Shown: positions 9,688-21,069 of the stretch, piece after piece
Layout of the letters: each line of letters starts with the position of its first letter
Position numbering within the stretch: the first letter of the stretch is position 1
DNA from: Tetrapyrgos nigripes
Taxonomy: Eukaryota; Basidiomycota; Agaricomycetes; Agaricales; Campanellaceae
Length of the DNA: 64,000 bases
Direction: 5' to 3'
Assembly: GCA_013368315.1 (NCBI GenBank)
Contig: JAACJM010000205.1
Coordinates: 1 to 64,000, forward strand
Notes under the pieces: model-generated
The model's database searches: none
Told to the model about the DNA's origin: nothing
Seen by the model: the letters and a program-made list of their open reading frames with translations, nothing else
Position numbers and translations under genes: made by a program

Positions 9688-12583
9688 CTAGGACTCACCC
9701 CAAGCAACGACACTTCTCTCCCATTCCTCTTCTGCCTTTGTGAACCCCTCGTCAGCTTCTTTCTTGAGTTGCGTCAACAAGGCTTCTTGTCTCTCCGCGA
9801 TTATGGCGGTGTGTTTGGAGAAGACGGTGCGTTTGATGAGTTTCTGGAGACAGAGGAACAAGTCGTCAGCATGAGGGTAGTGAGAAAATTGAAGAGAAAA
9901 GAGTAAAAACGAGGATAGCCAATGACGGGACGGGGGCACTTGCAGAGCCAGCATCAGACCGGTAACCAAGAACCAACACGGACGGGGCGAGTCCCCAGCA
10001 CCTCACCACCCTCACCCGCACCCTCACCCGCACCCTCAACACCCCCTTCCCCACCTTCACCTTCACCATCGCCATTTTCACGATCATGGTATCCCCCACC
10101 CGTCCCCCCATCCAAAACAAACCTCATCTCAGGCTTCTCCCCCCAAGCCAACTTCCTACAACTAGCATAATCTGGATTAACCCCTTGTTTGACTTTTTCA
10201 TTACCGATACCGAGGAGAGGAGTTTCGAGGGAGAAGCGCCAGTAGATCATTTGGGAGTAGGATTGAGCGTGGGGTTGTTGGGTAGGTGGGGGTTGGCTGG
10301 AAGAAGGAAAATGGTCAGTGGGACGAAGATTAAGTAAGAGAAGAACGAAACGACGTCTCGACGTCTCAAACTATGTAAAATGAACAAAACAAAACAAAAC
10401 AAAACACCCACCCAGCACTCAAATACTCCTCCGGCCCACTGCCAGGGAACTATCCCGAAGCTCTTGATCCTTGGACTAGCACTGTACGAGCACTGTACGT
10501 TTTTGTTTGAGTTTGAGTTTGGGTGGGATCCACTGCGTGTACGTGTATGTGTCCCAGTGCGTGTCCCAGTCCCAGTGTCGTGGTCATGGTCACGGTCACG
10601 GTCATGGTCAGACCCCTCTCCCTCTCTATCTGAATAAAGCGCAATGGGGGAATCTTTCGTGCCTAGTTCTTGGTCTCGGTCAGGATCACGAGAAGAACGG
10701 GAACGGAGAGGACGAGAGGAGCTCGATTTCGATTGAGAACGAGGAGGATGAGAGGACGATGAAGGTCTGGGTGGTACGGGTGGATATGTGTATGATTGGG
10801 GATGGGTAGAAGCAGATGCGTTAAGCACGTTAACAAGTGATGAAGGGCCTGTTTCTGTTTCTCCTTCTGGTCCTTCCCCTTCCGGTTCTGGTTCTGGTTC
10901 CCCTTCTCCATCGGCTCCTTCCACTTGCTTGAGTTTCGATTTCACAATAGGCATAGACGTCATAGACGTAGAGATAGAGGTAGAGGAGGTGAGCGTGGTA
11001 AGCGTAGTAAGGTTGGCTTTTGACAAAGGAATATGTATCGGGGTGTGTTTGGAGCTGGAACTTGGAGTTGGGTTGGGGTAGACGTGGGTTAGATTGTGAC
11101 CATGACTTTGACTATGAGGATGGGTATTAGGATGAGATAAACCACCCGCACCCGCACCGGTGGAGTGTGAAGACGAAGGCGTACTGAGGTTGTTGTGTGC
11201 GTGGATGATAAGAGGTAGAGGTACAGGTGCTTTTTTGGATTTGGGTTTTTTGACGGGGGATCTGAGAAGGAAGGAAGGAAAGAAAAATTAGTTAGTATAT
11301 AATTATAACCGAGAAAAAAAGTCGTCGACTCACTTATCCTTCAACAACGCCACCTCTCCACTACTCACATAAAACCCTGCCTGTTTCATCTGAGCGAAAT
11401 ATTTTCTATCGTCCAACGCCAATTCTGAATCGTCTATAAACGGATCAGAGACGTCGTAATAGTCTGAGGCTTTGTGTTGGGTTTTTTTCTTCTTTATCTT
11501 TTGTTTTCCTCCTTCGCCTGGACCCGCTGTACCTGCTTCCCCTGGACCTGTAGCTGTACCCCAAGCCAGATGCAGACCCAGATGTAGAAGGACCGGGTTT
11601 AGGTTTAGGTTTATATTCTTCCTCACTATCCTCGTCACTCCTCTTCAAGCTTTTTAGCCAAAGACACAGGCGAAGGAGCTCTCTGTCCTGTATCCCTAGC
11701 CATCTGAGCGATATCCACTTCGTACTTCTCTGGACCGCCTAATGTAATGCGGAGACGGACGGTTTGGAGAGGTGGAGGAGGGAGGAGGGCGAGAGTGGTT
11801 GGTGAGGGAGAGCGGGAACGTTTGGTGGTAGCTGCTTTGGATTTTGGATTCGTTGAGACGGGTTTGGAGGAAGTGGTGGTGGTGGGACCGGGATTAGCAG
11901 TAGACGTAGAGGTAGACGGGATCTGTTCCTTTAGATCCTTCTCGCTGAGCAACAGGGGCAACGCGATTGGCTTGAAATCCCCTGCTTCAGAGTCTTCCAT
12001 TTTGACGTCGCCGTCGACGTCTTTGTCCTTGTCTTTCTTCTCCACACCGGTAACGAGCTCATGGACCTCGTTCACTTCTTCAACGCCGACAGAGCTACAG
12101 CCTTCAGAGTCTCCATCATCTTCAGAATCTTCTTCGTCTTCGTCTTCTCCTTCTCCTTCATGGTCATGGTCTCCTTCTCCTTCCCCTTCTCCTTCCCCTT
12201 CTCCATGTTCCCCTTCGTCTTGACCTTCTTCTTCAAGTCCATGTTCTCCTTCCAAATCTTCCTCACCCACACCGACATCCACATCCTCTGCAATAACCTT
12301 CAGCTCTGAATCATCTGCGTCTTCTTCAGCGTCTACGTCTACCACTTCCATCGGTCTGCCCACGCCAACGGCACTCGTGTTTTGGGTATGGGTATTGGTT
12401 TGGGTATTCGCACTACTCCTTCTTCGTCTTTTATTATTGTTGTTACTAGCATTGGCGGGGCTAGCATCACCACCGTTCCCATGCACGAGTACGGCGGAAA
12501 GGAGGGGCAGAGGCGGAGGCGATCGTCATCGTCGCTGTCAGCATCTCGACGTCGGAATCGTGTTTGTGTCCTTGAGCCATCTC
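9688..12583 (-). CDS. HPC2: Hpc2/ubinuclein-family HUN-domain protein (frames interrupted)
   Basis: Multi-exon minus-strand gene. The N-terminus starts at the ATG at 12581-12583 (MAQGHKHDSDVEM) and is followed by a long acidic Glu/Asp/Gly region (about 12100-12350), a Ser/Pro/Thr-rich linker, and then the HUN signature YYDVSDPFIDDSEL..YF..GFYVSSGEVALL at 11340-11460. This motif defines Hpc2 and ubinuclein, subunits of the HIRA H3.3/H4 chaperone. An intron (about 11268-11331, GTGAGT to CAG) then leads into a Thr/Ser/Pro-rich region. A helical, Lys/Glu-rich exon lies at 9690-9835. Compared with the split paralogue, a 2-nt deletion near 11638 and a 1-nt insertion near 11567 throw the HUN exon out of frame, and the N-terminal exon joins the acidic region in a different frame. 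These may be unresolved introns, but the simplest reading is a damaged gene. Outer limits are approximate. Confidence 0.6.
10003..10080. repeat. Low-complexity CCCTCACCCGCA-type repeat
   Basis: Imperfect 12-bp repeats (CCCTCACCCGCA and variants) lie in the 3' part of the Hpc2-like gene. On the coding strand they give a Gly/Glu-rich stretch (GEGGEGG). Confidence 0.7.
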
Positions 12584-12599
12584 GTTGTAGCCAAAGAGG

Positions 12600-13628
12600 C
12601 TAGGCTAGTATACAGCCAGTCTTGTGTAAAGTCTTGGAGTTGGGGGTCTTTGGTTGGAAGATTGGCCGGAGGGAGGGAGCGGGAGAAGGTGACATGTACG
12701 CCGTTATCGTTACTCGAATCTTCCACCCACACTCCGCAATTGACTAGGTCTCTGGTCGGAAGTCTCATCAACTTACGCCTGTTGGATTTGGATTTTTGCC
12801 AAGACAAGCCTCGACGTATAGGGGGGTCATGAGGACTTTATTTGAGGTATTTATTTTGGCTATTTACGTAATATAAATACGTAGTTACATCCGTTGTATT
12901 CTTTACTCGTTTGCCTCTGGTACCAATACGGGGTCAAACGTTCTTTCACCCACTTAGTGTGCCACAGCGCATTTCAACAATGCCTTACACTGTGTACTTG
13001 ATCTACCGAGCCCCTAACTCATTTCCTATGTACTTCCTCCTTTGGACGTGTCTTTCTCACGGGACCGTTTCCTTTCACTCCATCACCGAGTCCCGACCGT
13101 TTGTCCCTGCGTCCTCGCTTGGACGCGCAACCCCCCAATAATACTTATATATTGCCCCCGGAGGTGTTTAAATAGTTTCGTCTCCTTCCAACAACCTCCT
13201 TCGTTTTGATTTCGTCTTCGTCGTTTTTAGGAACCCGAGGAGCTGACTCATGATCATGGCACGGCGCTGGCCCGGTGGCTCGAGCGAGAAAGGTCCGAGC
13301 GGCAATGGTAGTTAGTAACTGAGAACAAAGACCCGAGAATGACAACAACCATCATGATTCTGACTGTTGAGCATGACTGGCTTGTGGAGCAAATCAAGTT
13401 GATCAGCTCTGAATATAAAGCGAACCCTTTCCTCTATTCTCCCTCCGAAACCTTGGCTATCACCTCCACCTCACTTCCCGTGTTCTTCAACTGAAGGCAA
13501 CATTGGACAGCAGTCCAACTTGAATACGCACCAGAACTTACACGGTACTTATCTCCTGCTACTCTTCAATCTTGGTGAGAGAAGTGACTTGGCAGTACCC
13601 TTCCAGATTTAATCTGTCAGCTACTACA
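12600..13628. other. Intergenic region with the promoter of the galactose-binding-like gene
   Basis: The first part is the upstream flank of the Hpc2-like gene, shared with the split copy at 28.1-28.3 kb. No ORF of note lies at 12840-13330. From about 13330 the sequence is the promoter/leader shared with copies A and C, with a TATA-like GAATATAAAG at 13411-13420 about 210 bp before the ATG. Confidence 0.5.
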
Positions 13629-15276
13629 ATGGCCGATGCAGTAACAATTGTCGTCGATGGACTGGGGAAATTTTGTAGACCCAGGGGGACCTGTGTTGGA
13701 TCAGGGCCAGTGGTCACAGCAGAAGTCAATGACGTTGGTCTTCTTAAACAGGAAGTCAATGATTTTGGGACGTTCAATTCTACGTCCCTTGTTACGCTTG
13801 GCGTTGTCGACGTGACCTTCGTCGCTGGTGATCACCGTGGGTATAGTACTTTGCCATATACGCAATGTTACTAACCCACACCCAGTCGGTCCCGGCGTCA
13901 TCACTGTATATGGGAGTACTCCTCCGAGTACCTCCAATCAAACCTTTGTCATCGGAGATGACCTGTTCCACTATCCTCAACCTTTATACAAAGGAGCATT
14001 GTTCACTTCACAGCTTCAAGTTATCTATCCTAACCTTACTTTTGCTGAAGATGTCGTATTTGACTACATGCTCCGCACTGTCCAAAACCACACAGACCTA
14101 GGAGGTCAAACCATTCTCGTAGACGATTCTAGTCCAGAAGTACAATGGAGTGGGAGCTGGAAATCTCAAGAAACCAATGTCACTTACACACCCACATTCA
14201 CACAGATACTGGGTTTAAAGGAGAATTTAACAGTGGCTGCACACGACAATGGGACACATATCTCCTCAGCAGAAGGAGATTCCTTTACATTTCAATTTGC
14301 TGGTAAGTAAGCTACTATCAATACCTACATGTTCAATTTCTTGAAATCAAAATTGGTTAATTTAGGTACATCTGTCCAAGTATTCTGCGTCATACTCGAC
14401 GGTTTGGGGGACATCACAATCCAAGCCACAATAGACGGACAACATAATACTCGCCAATTTGCAGGTGGGCGTCCTGAGGCACATACACTTTTGTTCGCCC
14501 AAAATGGTCTGGCACCCGGTAATCATACTTTGGTGGTGACAATCCAAGAGCTGTCCGAGGCAGCCGTTGTAGCCATCGACTACATCCTCTACACCCCTTC
14601 CTTCCAGACAATTCTGGACAAACCGGTATTTCCATTAGTTAATGCCACCAACAGCACAACTACTTCCTCACCCACTGCAGGCCCAACATCCAGTACTCTT
14701 TCGGGTTCAGGTTCATCCAAAATAAATAGAGGCGCCATTGCAGGAGTGACGATTGGTGCAATTACATTTTTTGCACTGGCTATCCTAATCCTGTGGCTAT
14801 GGAGAAGAAAGCAGAGGAAGGGGGACTTGGAAAAGCTCTCATATCAGATTCCTGAGCCTTTTATGTCGGAAGGTTCAGCGAGAGCCCAGCCTGGTATCAT
14901 CTTTTTCATTCAAGTCTCTCATATTTTAAATATTGATTTTTTTGCAGGTATCCGAAGAAAGCATCGTCCAGCGGATTCACCGTCTGTCCCTGATGTTGTC
15001 GTAGAGCACCAGAGCACTGACGCGAAAGGCCGCCGAGTCCTTGCCATCTCAAATGAGGATCAACAAAACTTGCGTGAACATAGGGATGCTCTCGAAGAGC
15101 AGATGCAGCAGATGGAGGTGCAGAGTCAAGCTGGGAATCTTGATCAAACAAATGTGGAGGCAGAAATAAGAGAGGTGCGGGCAAGAGTTGATATGCTTAC
15201 GAGGGAGATGGGGAGATTTTTGGTACCACCTTCTTATGCCAGTGAGAGTGGTGAGGATGCCGAAGTTAGTAGCTAG
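13629..15276 (+). CDS. Single-pass membrane protein with galactose-binding-like ectodomain
   Basis: Four exons fit perfectly: 13629-13827, 13886-14302, 14366-14893 and 14948-15276, encoding 490 residues. Intron 1 has a textbook branch site (TTACTAACC); intron 3 is 54 nt and in frame, so it can be mistaken for coding. The ectodomain has two beta-rich modules (about residues 1-110 and 115-315) with several N-glycosylation sequons and a conserved IDYILYTPSF ending, resembling the galactose-binding-like folds of a large Agaricomycete-specific surface family. A Ser/Thr/Gly linker precedes one transmembrane helix (ITFFALAILILWLW) with a basic stop-transfer, then a cytosolic tail ending in a coiled coil (about 415-465). 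No classical signal peptide is visible at the chosen ATG. Probably a plasma-membrane or wall-sensing protein; ligand unknown. It is the only intact member of three copies here. Confidence 0.8.
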
Positions 15277-15800
15277 GGGAGTTTTGAAAGTAGACTCAGA
15301 ATAGTCTTTCCAGTGAGGTTTTTGTTTTGTATTACTACGGCTTGTATCCGAAAGTAGATATATACATGCCAAATGGCCCCACGATGTCTTCCAGGTACTC
15401 AGCAATAAACGTTGCGTCACCGTAATTTCGAGACTACTTCTGTCGGTCTATCAGCTTGGGCCTGACGCAGCAAGATGTATGCATGCAGCCCGCATCGTCT
15501 CCATCGTCTAGGAGAGATGATGTATGTGGCACTCGTTCCGTAACTTTCGTTCCATAATATCCTGTACTTCGTTACAATCCCCTATCACGCTGTCCCAAAA
15601 TTTATATCAGAGTTATAGCGCCGATAGGATGCGATAGGTGCTGATGCATTCACCTATATTGGGAAAAGGTAATTTGTGGTGAGTGTCAGTAAACTGTGAG
15701 GGGTGTTGGGTGATAGAACAGGAGAGGAGCAATCTTGATATAAGATGGGAATATATAATACAATTCTGTAAAATATAACGGTGTGTATTGCATTAGGGCA
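15277..15800. other. 3' flank, no gene seen
   Basis: The first 230 bp are the 3' flank shared with pseudogene copy A. The rest is AT-rich and holds no ORF or repeat that I can support. Confidence 0.4.
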
Positions 15801-15808
15801 AACGTAGA

Positions 15809-16544
15809 CAAGGGGTGTGCAGTCAGTCGACGCGAGACCGGATCTTGGGGGGGGGAGCGGGGGAGGGGGGGCCTTGTGACCCAAAAGTACATCCCCCCTT
15901 TTCGATACTTACAATGTCATTTTCTCTTCAAATTTGCCTTAGAAACAAAGAAAACTTTGCGAGAACTTGAGTTTTGATGCCGCCGGTGGTTTCTACGTCC
16001 AAATATAGTAACCGGACATTGCCAGAAAGGCCACGCGGCGTGCATTGGTCAGCTTCTACTTCTTCCACGTCATCAACAGAAAATTTTCAATGGGAAAGAA
16101 AAAGGCACCGGTGCGTCTGTCAATTAGTGTTCCCACTGGTATACAGTAGTTAATAAATGCTTTGCCGCCTAGCCTGACTTCACAGTAGACAGCAAGAGGT
16201 ATTGCGAGCATTGCCAGCGAGATGTTCCCATTGGCACCGGTGGTGAAGCAAACTGGCAGCAGCATCTCAATAGTTCGAAGCACAATATTAAATTGAGTGG
16301 AATAAAATGCTGATACCTAGAGAATAAAATACTAGGCTGGTTAGGGCATAGCTGACTCTGCTAGGTATGCGACAATGGGAGTAGGGAACTGATGAGCTGG
16401 CAGTGATGTCACTACTTAGATTGCCGTGTGATCTTATCTTATCAAATACCATATTAGGAAGGTGGGGGGGGGGAGGGGGAGCTGGCAGTCCTTGTGACCC
16501 AAAAGGAACATCCGGTCCAGCTATAACTGGCTGCACACCCCTTG
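15809..16544. mobile_element. hAT-like nonautonomous transposon with 8-bp target duplication
   Basis: The element runs CAAGGGGTGTGCAGTCAGT ... ACTGGCTGCACACCCCTTG, giving terminal inverted repeats of about 19 bp with one mismatch. A second inverted block, GACCGGAT / ATCCGGTC, lies about 10-15 bp further in. It is flanked on both sides by the identical octamer AACGTAGA (15801-15808 and 16545-16552), the 8-bp duplication expected of hAT transposases. G-rich tracts and the shared CCTTGTGACCCAAAAG sequence sit subterminally at both ends in direct orientation. It is 736 bp and encodes no recognisable transposase, so it must be moved in trans. It abuts the HUN half of the broken Hpc2 copy. Confidence 0.85.
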
Positions 16545-16552
16545 AACGTAGA

Positions 16553-17108
16553 CGTCGTCGTAGAGATAGATGTAGAAGAAGTGAGCGTGGTAAGCGTAGT
16601 AGGATTAGCTTTTGGGAAAGGAATATGTATTGGGGTGTGTTTGGAGCTGGAACTTGGAGTTGGGTTGGGGTAGACGTGAGTCAGGTTATGACTATGACCG
16701 TGACTTTGAGACAGAGTCGTCCCACCCACATCCACGCTGGTGGTGTGTGAAGACAATGAAGGTGTACTGAGGTTGTTGTGTCCGTGGATGGTAAGAGGTA
16801 GAGGTACAGGTGCTTTTTTGGATTTGGGTTTTTTGACGGGGGATCTGAGAAGAAGCAAGGAAGGATTAGTTAGTATATGCGCATAATTATAGCCATTGAG
16901 AACAAAAACATAAACTCACTTATCCTTCAACAACGCCACCTCCCCACTACTCACATAAAACCTTGCCTGTTTCGTCTGAGCAAAATACTTTCTATCGTCC
17001 AACGCCAATTCTGAATCGTCTATAAACGGATCAGAGACATCGTAATAGTCTGTGGCTTTGCGTTGGGTCTTTTTCTTCTTTTTCTTTGGTTTTCCTCCTT
17101 TGCCTGGA
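16553..17108 (-). pseudogene. Split Hpc2 paralogue, C-terminal half with HUN domain
   Basis: Homologous to 10960-11520 of the Hpc2-like gene in the same orientation. It contains the HUN exon (DYYDVSDPFIDDSEL .. VSSGEVALLKDK, 16916-17060), the following intron (GTGAGT to CAG) and the downstream Ser/Thr-rich exon, which is then cut by the hAT-like element at 16544. Upstream of the HUN block homology stops abruptly at 17108 after TGCCTGGA. The missing N-terminal half resumes at 27466. CpG sites are largely preserved in this half. Confidence 0.85.
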
Positions 17109-17225
17109 TGAAAGGGGTGTGGGCCAACGCTGTGTGTAGCAGGAATGAGGCCATCTCTGTTCATCCAAGCATATTCAGCTTGCATTTTCCATTTCTGTTT
17201 TGTGTGATTTCCAACAATGTACAGG

Positions 17226-17677
17226 GCATCAGTATTTTGGGAAAAAACTGGTTTCAACTGGTACCAGCTGGTACCAGCTGTGTCCAGTTAACCAGTTACC
17301 AGTGAACCAGATAAGTTTTTCTGATCACCAGTCCAATAGTGTCCTCATCAATGAAATATAGTGATAGCTGTCGAGGAGGGTTTAATAAACATTCCCAACA
17401 GCGCCCACATCATCCGAGATGATCCGAATGATGTATTCGGGACCATCAATCTATGTCATCATCGCTAGGAATGATGATCGGCACCTCCCGACACTCCCGA
17501 CAACCAGCTGACGCATTGCTGCCATTTCTTAATAGATCCAACATCAATCATTGCAAACACTCACCATTGAAGGTGATGTATATGTATGTATATGTACAGT
17601 GCTCTAAGTATCTGTACCATTGACTTCTATTAACCACCAGCTGGCCAGTGACCAGTTTTTTCCAGAAATACTGATGG
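17226..17677. mobile_element. MITE with about 30-bp imperfect TIRs
   Basis: CATCAGTATTTTGGGAAAAA at the left matches, in inverted orientation, CATCAGTATTTCTGGAAAAA at the right, and both continue ACTGGT...CCAGCTGG. Subterminal ACCAG/CTGGT motifs recur in the left arm. No target duplication is obvious and no transposase is encoded. Confidence 0.7.
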
Positions 17678-17877
17678 GTCACTCACCGTCTACACTGACA
17701 AATCAATGAGGTGTGTAATCTTCACAATAATGCGAAAAAATTCCTTTGCTGAAAGTTAATTAACAGCTCAGACATTGAAAGAAATCTCAGAAAAGGTCTG
17801 TGATATTGTGAATGCATCCAACATTGACAAAATTTAACATCTAGAGTTTACTTTGCACTGGAATTAGGTCACGAGAA

Positions 17878-18510
17878 TGTAAGGGGACAGTTTCCTTTTT
17901 CCTTCCCTTCTCCTTTAGGACTTGTTTGTTCTTGTTTTATCTGGACTTCATTGACTTGTTTCTCCCTGTTTCATTGTTTCATCATCTATCATTCATTATT
18001 CATCATTTGATCTCTCATCATTCCACCTTTCTATTACTTCATTTCAACTGTACAGTTTTGTAGATCTTTTCCTAGGCCTTCATATGAGTATATATACCCC
18101 TTCCCTGCAGGAGAGTATGTTGGATTTTGGATTTCCACTGATGAGCTTGGAAGCTCGGAAATGCATCGATGCCTTTGTTAACAAGTTCAATATATTAATT
18201 GTAAATACGATTGACTGTGAAAACCCCTATTTAGCCAGATATATACTGTTATGTATGAATTGGGAACTCCGTGCACTTGCAATGGGTTCCCTGCCTATCT
18301 GAATTTTACTTCTTGTTGCTCCGAAGTCTTTTCACTCACCTACGCCAAATGTAAAATTCAACAGAGTATCCTTGAGTTTTTCTCTTTGGATCTCCTCCTG
18401 CAGGTGTGTAGTATGTTAGCCTTGTATCTTCTAGTTCTGATTTATATATCTTTGGATCTCCTCCTGCAGTTGTTGAGTGAGTGCCTCATGTGTCAGGAGT
18501 TGCCCTTACA
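17878..18510 (+). repeat. Solo LTR with 5-bp target duplication GAGAA
   Basis: Starts TGTAAGGGGACAG and ends TTGCCCTTACA, matching the LTRs of the Ty3 element next door but in opposite orientation. It is flanked by identical GAGAA at 17873-17877 and 18511-18515, so it is a genuine insertion reduced to one LTR by LTR-LTR recombination. Without its internal MITE (18119-18362 plus a 7-bp duplication) it is 382 bp, the same length as the 3' LTR at 19143-19524. Confidence 0.9.
18119..18362. mobile_element. 244-bp MITE inside the solo LTR
   Basis: Sequence absent from the homologous LTRs. Ends are GTTGGATTTTGGATTTCC and, inverted, GTTGAATTTTACATTTGG. Flanked by AGAGTAT on both sides (18112-18118 and 18363-18369). 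The intact LTR reads GGTGAGTATCC at this site, so the duplicated heptamer carries a later or target-specific substitution. Confidence 0.8.
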
Positions 18511-19142
18511 GAGAAGGGGTTCAGCCACCATGAATTAAATCAGACAAAATGGCACCTCTCCACTGGTATCCAACCCTGATCTCTGTGTGCATTAAACAGA
18601 GTTCAAGAAAAGAAGCATTGATGGAAAGGATGGATTGAGATCTCTAACCAGGAAGATGAACCTAGTTCTGCTCCTGTCGACCTGCAAACCAGATATGAAT
18701 ATTTATTTATGCTGGTACAATTAGCTGACACTGGACCTTAAATTTGTGATACTGTTGTCTGACCCTGTAAAAAAGGGAATGTAAGTAGTTGAGCAAGAGC
18801 ATTTCACAAAGAAGTCATAACAAAATAATATTATTAGAGAATTACATCAATAATATACACTAGTAATAAGGATCTTACCTGTATTGAAGGCTTTAGAAGC
18901 AGAGCAGAGGACACAAAAGGTGTTCCAAGTCACATAACATAGACAAAAGTGTGCAGAGGAGCAGAAGCAAATGTTTGAGTTTTTTTCATTTGCATGCGTG
19001 GCGTGAATGGAATTTGCCAGCAGTAGGCGCAGCTGCCTGTTGCATCAGAACTAATATTTCTTTCTGTCAGGCTATCAGGTCACATGGAAATGCACCAGGA
19101 CAAAGCTGGAAACACAGCCCCATGGATAACTCCAGTCCAAAC

Positions 19143-19524
19143 TGTAAGGGCAACTCCTGACACATGAGGCACTCACTCAACAACTGCAGGAGGAGATCCA
19201 AAGATATATAAATTAGAAGTAGAAGATACAAGGCTAACATACTATGCACCTGCAGGAGGAGATCCAAAGAGAAAAACTCAAGGATACTCACCTGCAGGGA
19301 AGGGGTATATGTACTTGTATGAAGGCCTGGGAAAAGATCTACAAAACTGTACAGTCAAAACAAAGTAATAGAAAGGTGGAATGATGAGAGATCAAATGAT
19401 GAACAATGAATGATGGATGATGAAACAATGAAACAGGGATAAACAAGTCAATGAAGTCCAGATAAAACAAGAACAAACAAGTCCTAAAGGAGAAGGGAAG
19501 GAAAAAGGAAACTGTTCCCTTACA
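19143..19524 (-). repeat. 3' LTR of the Ty3 element
   Basis: 382 bp, TGTAAGGGCAACTCC ... GTTCCCTTACA on the plus strand. It contains two copies of TGCAGGAGGAGATCCAAAG separated by about 60 bp. Confidence 0.9.
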
Positions 19525-19535
19525 TCACCCCCCTA

Positions 19536-20792
19536 CTAGATCTGTGGCGACCTCGACACAGCATGCCAGTTCTTGGAATGATCAGCTTGCGACACTTGCA
19601 CCATTTTAACAGCATCAGGATGCCTTGCATAGAAGTCTGCCATTGCCTTTGGAGCATGTACCAAGTCCTCTGCACACTCCCATGAGTCCTCTTGTGATCC
19701 ATAGCCTTTCCATTGGACAAGGTATTGCAACTTTTTCCAACGTCCATAACAATGACTATCCAAAATCTCTTCAACCTCAAACTCTTCTTCACTATCAATG
19801 ATTTCAGGGTCAGGAGGTGGGTCAGGTCTACAACCAGGGATAGGATTGTCAGTGTAGTGGTCAAGTTTGATGACAGGGAAGACTGGATGGAGGTGTTTCA
19901 TGGATGGGGGAAGTTTCAGCTTGTAGGCACCCTTGCTGACTTCTTGAAGACCAGTGTAAGGCCCAAGCCAACGGTGACTGAGTTTCTTTGATGGACGGGT
20001 TGTGTTGATGTCAGAGCCATCCAACCAGACCTTGTCACCAGGCTTAAAGACAGGGGCAGGGGTGTGGCAACAGTTATAATATTGGGCATACTCTGACTTG
20101 GCCTTTGTGAGTGCTGCCTGTGCCTCTGTCCATCCTGATTTGAGCTGATCAACAAAGTCATTGACGTTCTCCATTTCTGACCGCTGTATGTGAGGCTCAG
20201 AACCCATACAAGGATTTTGACCAGTGTCAATCATGAAGGGAGTTTGCTGAGTAGACGCATGGACCTTATTGTTGTAGGAGAACTCAGCAGTGGGCAGCAG
20301 CTCATCCCAATCGTCCTAGCATTGACTCACCCACTGGCACAGGTAACCTTCTAGCTCTTGATTGACCCATTTGGTCTGCCTGTCTGTCTGCAGGTGGTAG
20401 GCTGTAGAAAGTTCCTGTTTGACACCAGCCATCCTACAGAGTTCCTGCATGAAGTCCACAACAAACTGTGGGCCATGGTCAGAGTGTGCTGATCTGGGCA
20501 TCCCATGGTGCTTCCATACTTCCCTGAAGTAGATGCGTGCAGCTCCTTCAGCAGTAACTGTTGTATGAGTCTGAAGGAAGTGACCTCTCTTGCCCAACAT
20601 GTCTATGACCACCATGACTGCATTGTACCCATGAGCTTCTGGTAATTCAACAATGAAGTTGACTGACACTGACTGCCATGGCTCAGTGGGAGTCTCAGAA
20701 GGGATGAGCTCTCCAATGGGGAGGTGACAACGAGTCTTGGTCTGCATACACAGATCACAAGTCTTGGTATACAGCCTAATGTACTGAGACAT
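19536..20792 (-). pseudogene. Integrase and chromodomain of Ty3 pol (inactive)
   Basis: One frame throughout, broken by an in-frame TAG at 20316-20318. The integrase zinc-binding end (CDLCMQTKTRCH) leads into the catalytic core, but two of the three catalytic acids are missing. The first aspartate position reads SVNFIVELP where relatives have Asp-Phe, and the glutamate position reads QTDRQTKWVNQ where relatives have QTDGQTER. The middle aspartate (HSDHGPQF) is present. The C-terminus has the GPY/F-like module (HRWLGPYTG) and a full chromodomain (FEVEEILDSHC..YLVQWKGY..DSWE), which in chromoviruses directs insertion to marked chromatin. Confidence 0.9.
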
Positions 20793-21069
20793 CTGGGGCC
20801 ACCAGTAGTTCCATGAGATAAGTTCAAGGGTTTTGAACCATCCAGGGTGACCAGTGGCCTTGGTGTCATGGTGTTAGGAGACTATGCAATGGCAGAGGTC
20901 ATGGGAAGGAGGAACATAGATCTTGCCCTGGAAATACAGCAGCCCTTCACATTCATCCCATTCTGCACTGTGAATAGAGTGAGTGTGGGACTTGCACAAG
21001 GCTTGCACAGCACACATGACTTGTTCCTCTAGCTCATTTTCATGAACAGCGAAGCGGATGTCTCACCAG

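Noticed and set aside
10383..10406. AAAAC microsatellite
   Set aside because: Real but trivial; it lies in a probable intron of the Hpc2-like gene and was not listed separately.
11747..12223. Long plus-strand ORFs antisense to the acidic part of the Hpc2-like gene
   Set aside because: Mirror images of low-complexity Glu/Asp codons, giving Ser/Pro/Phe-rich shadows.
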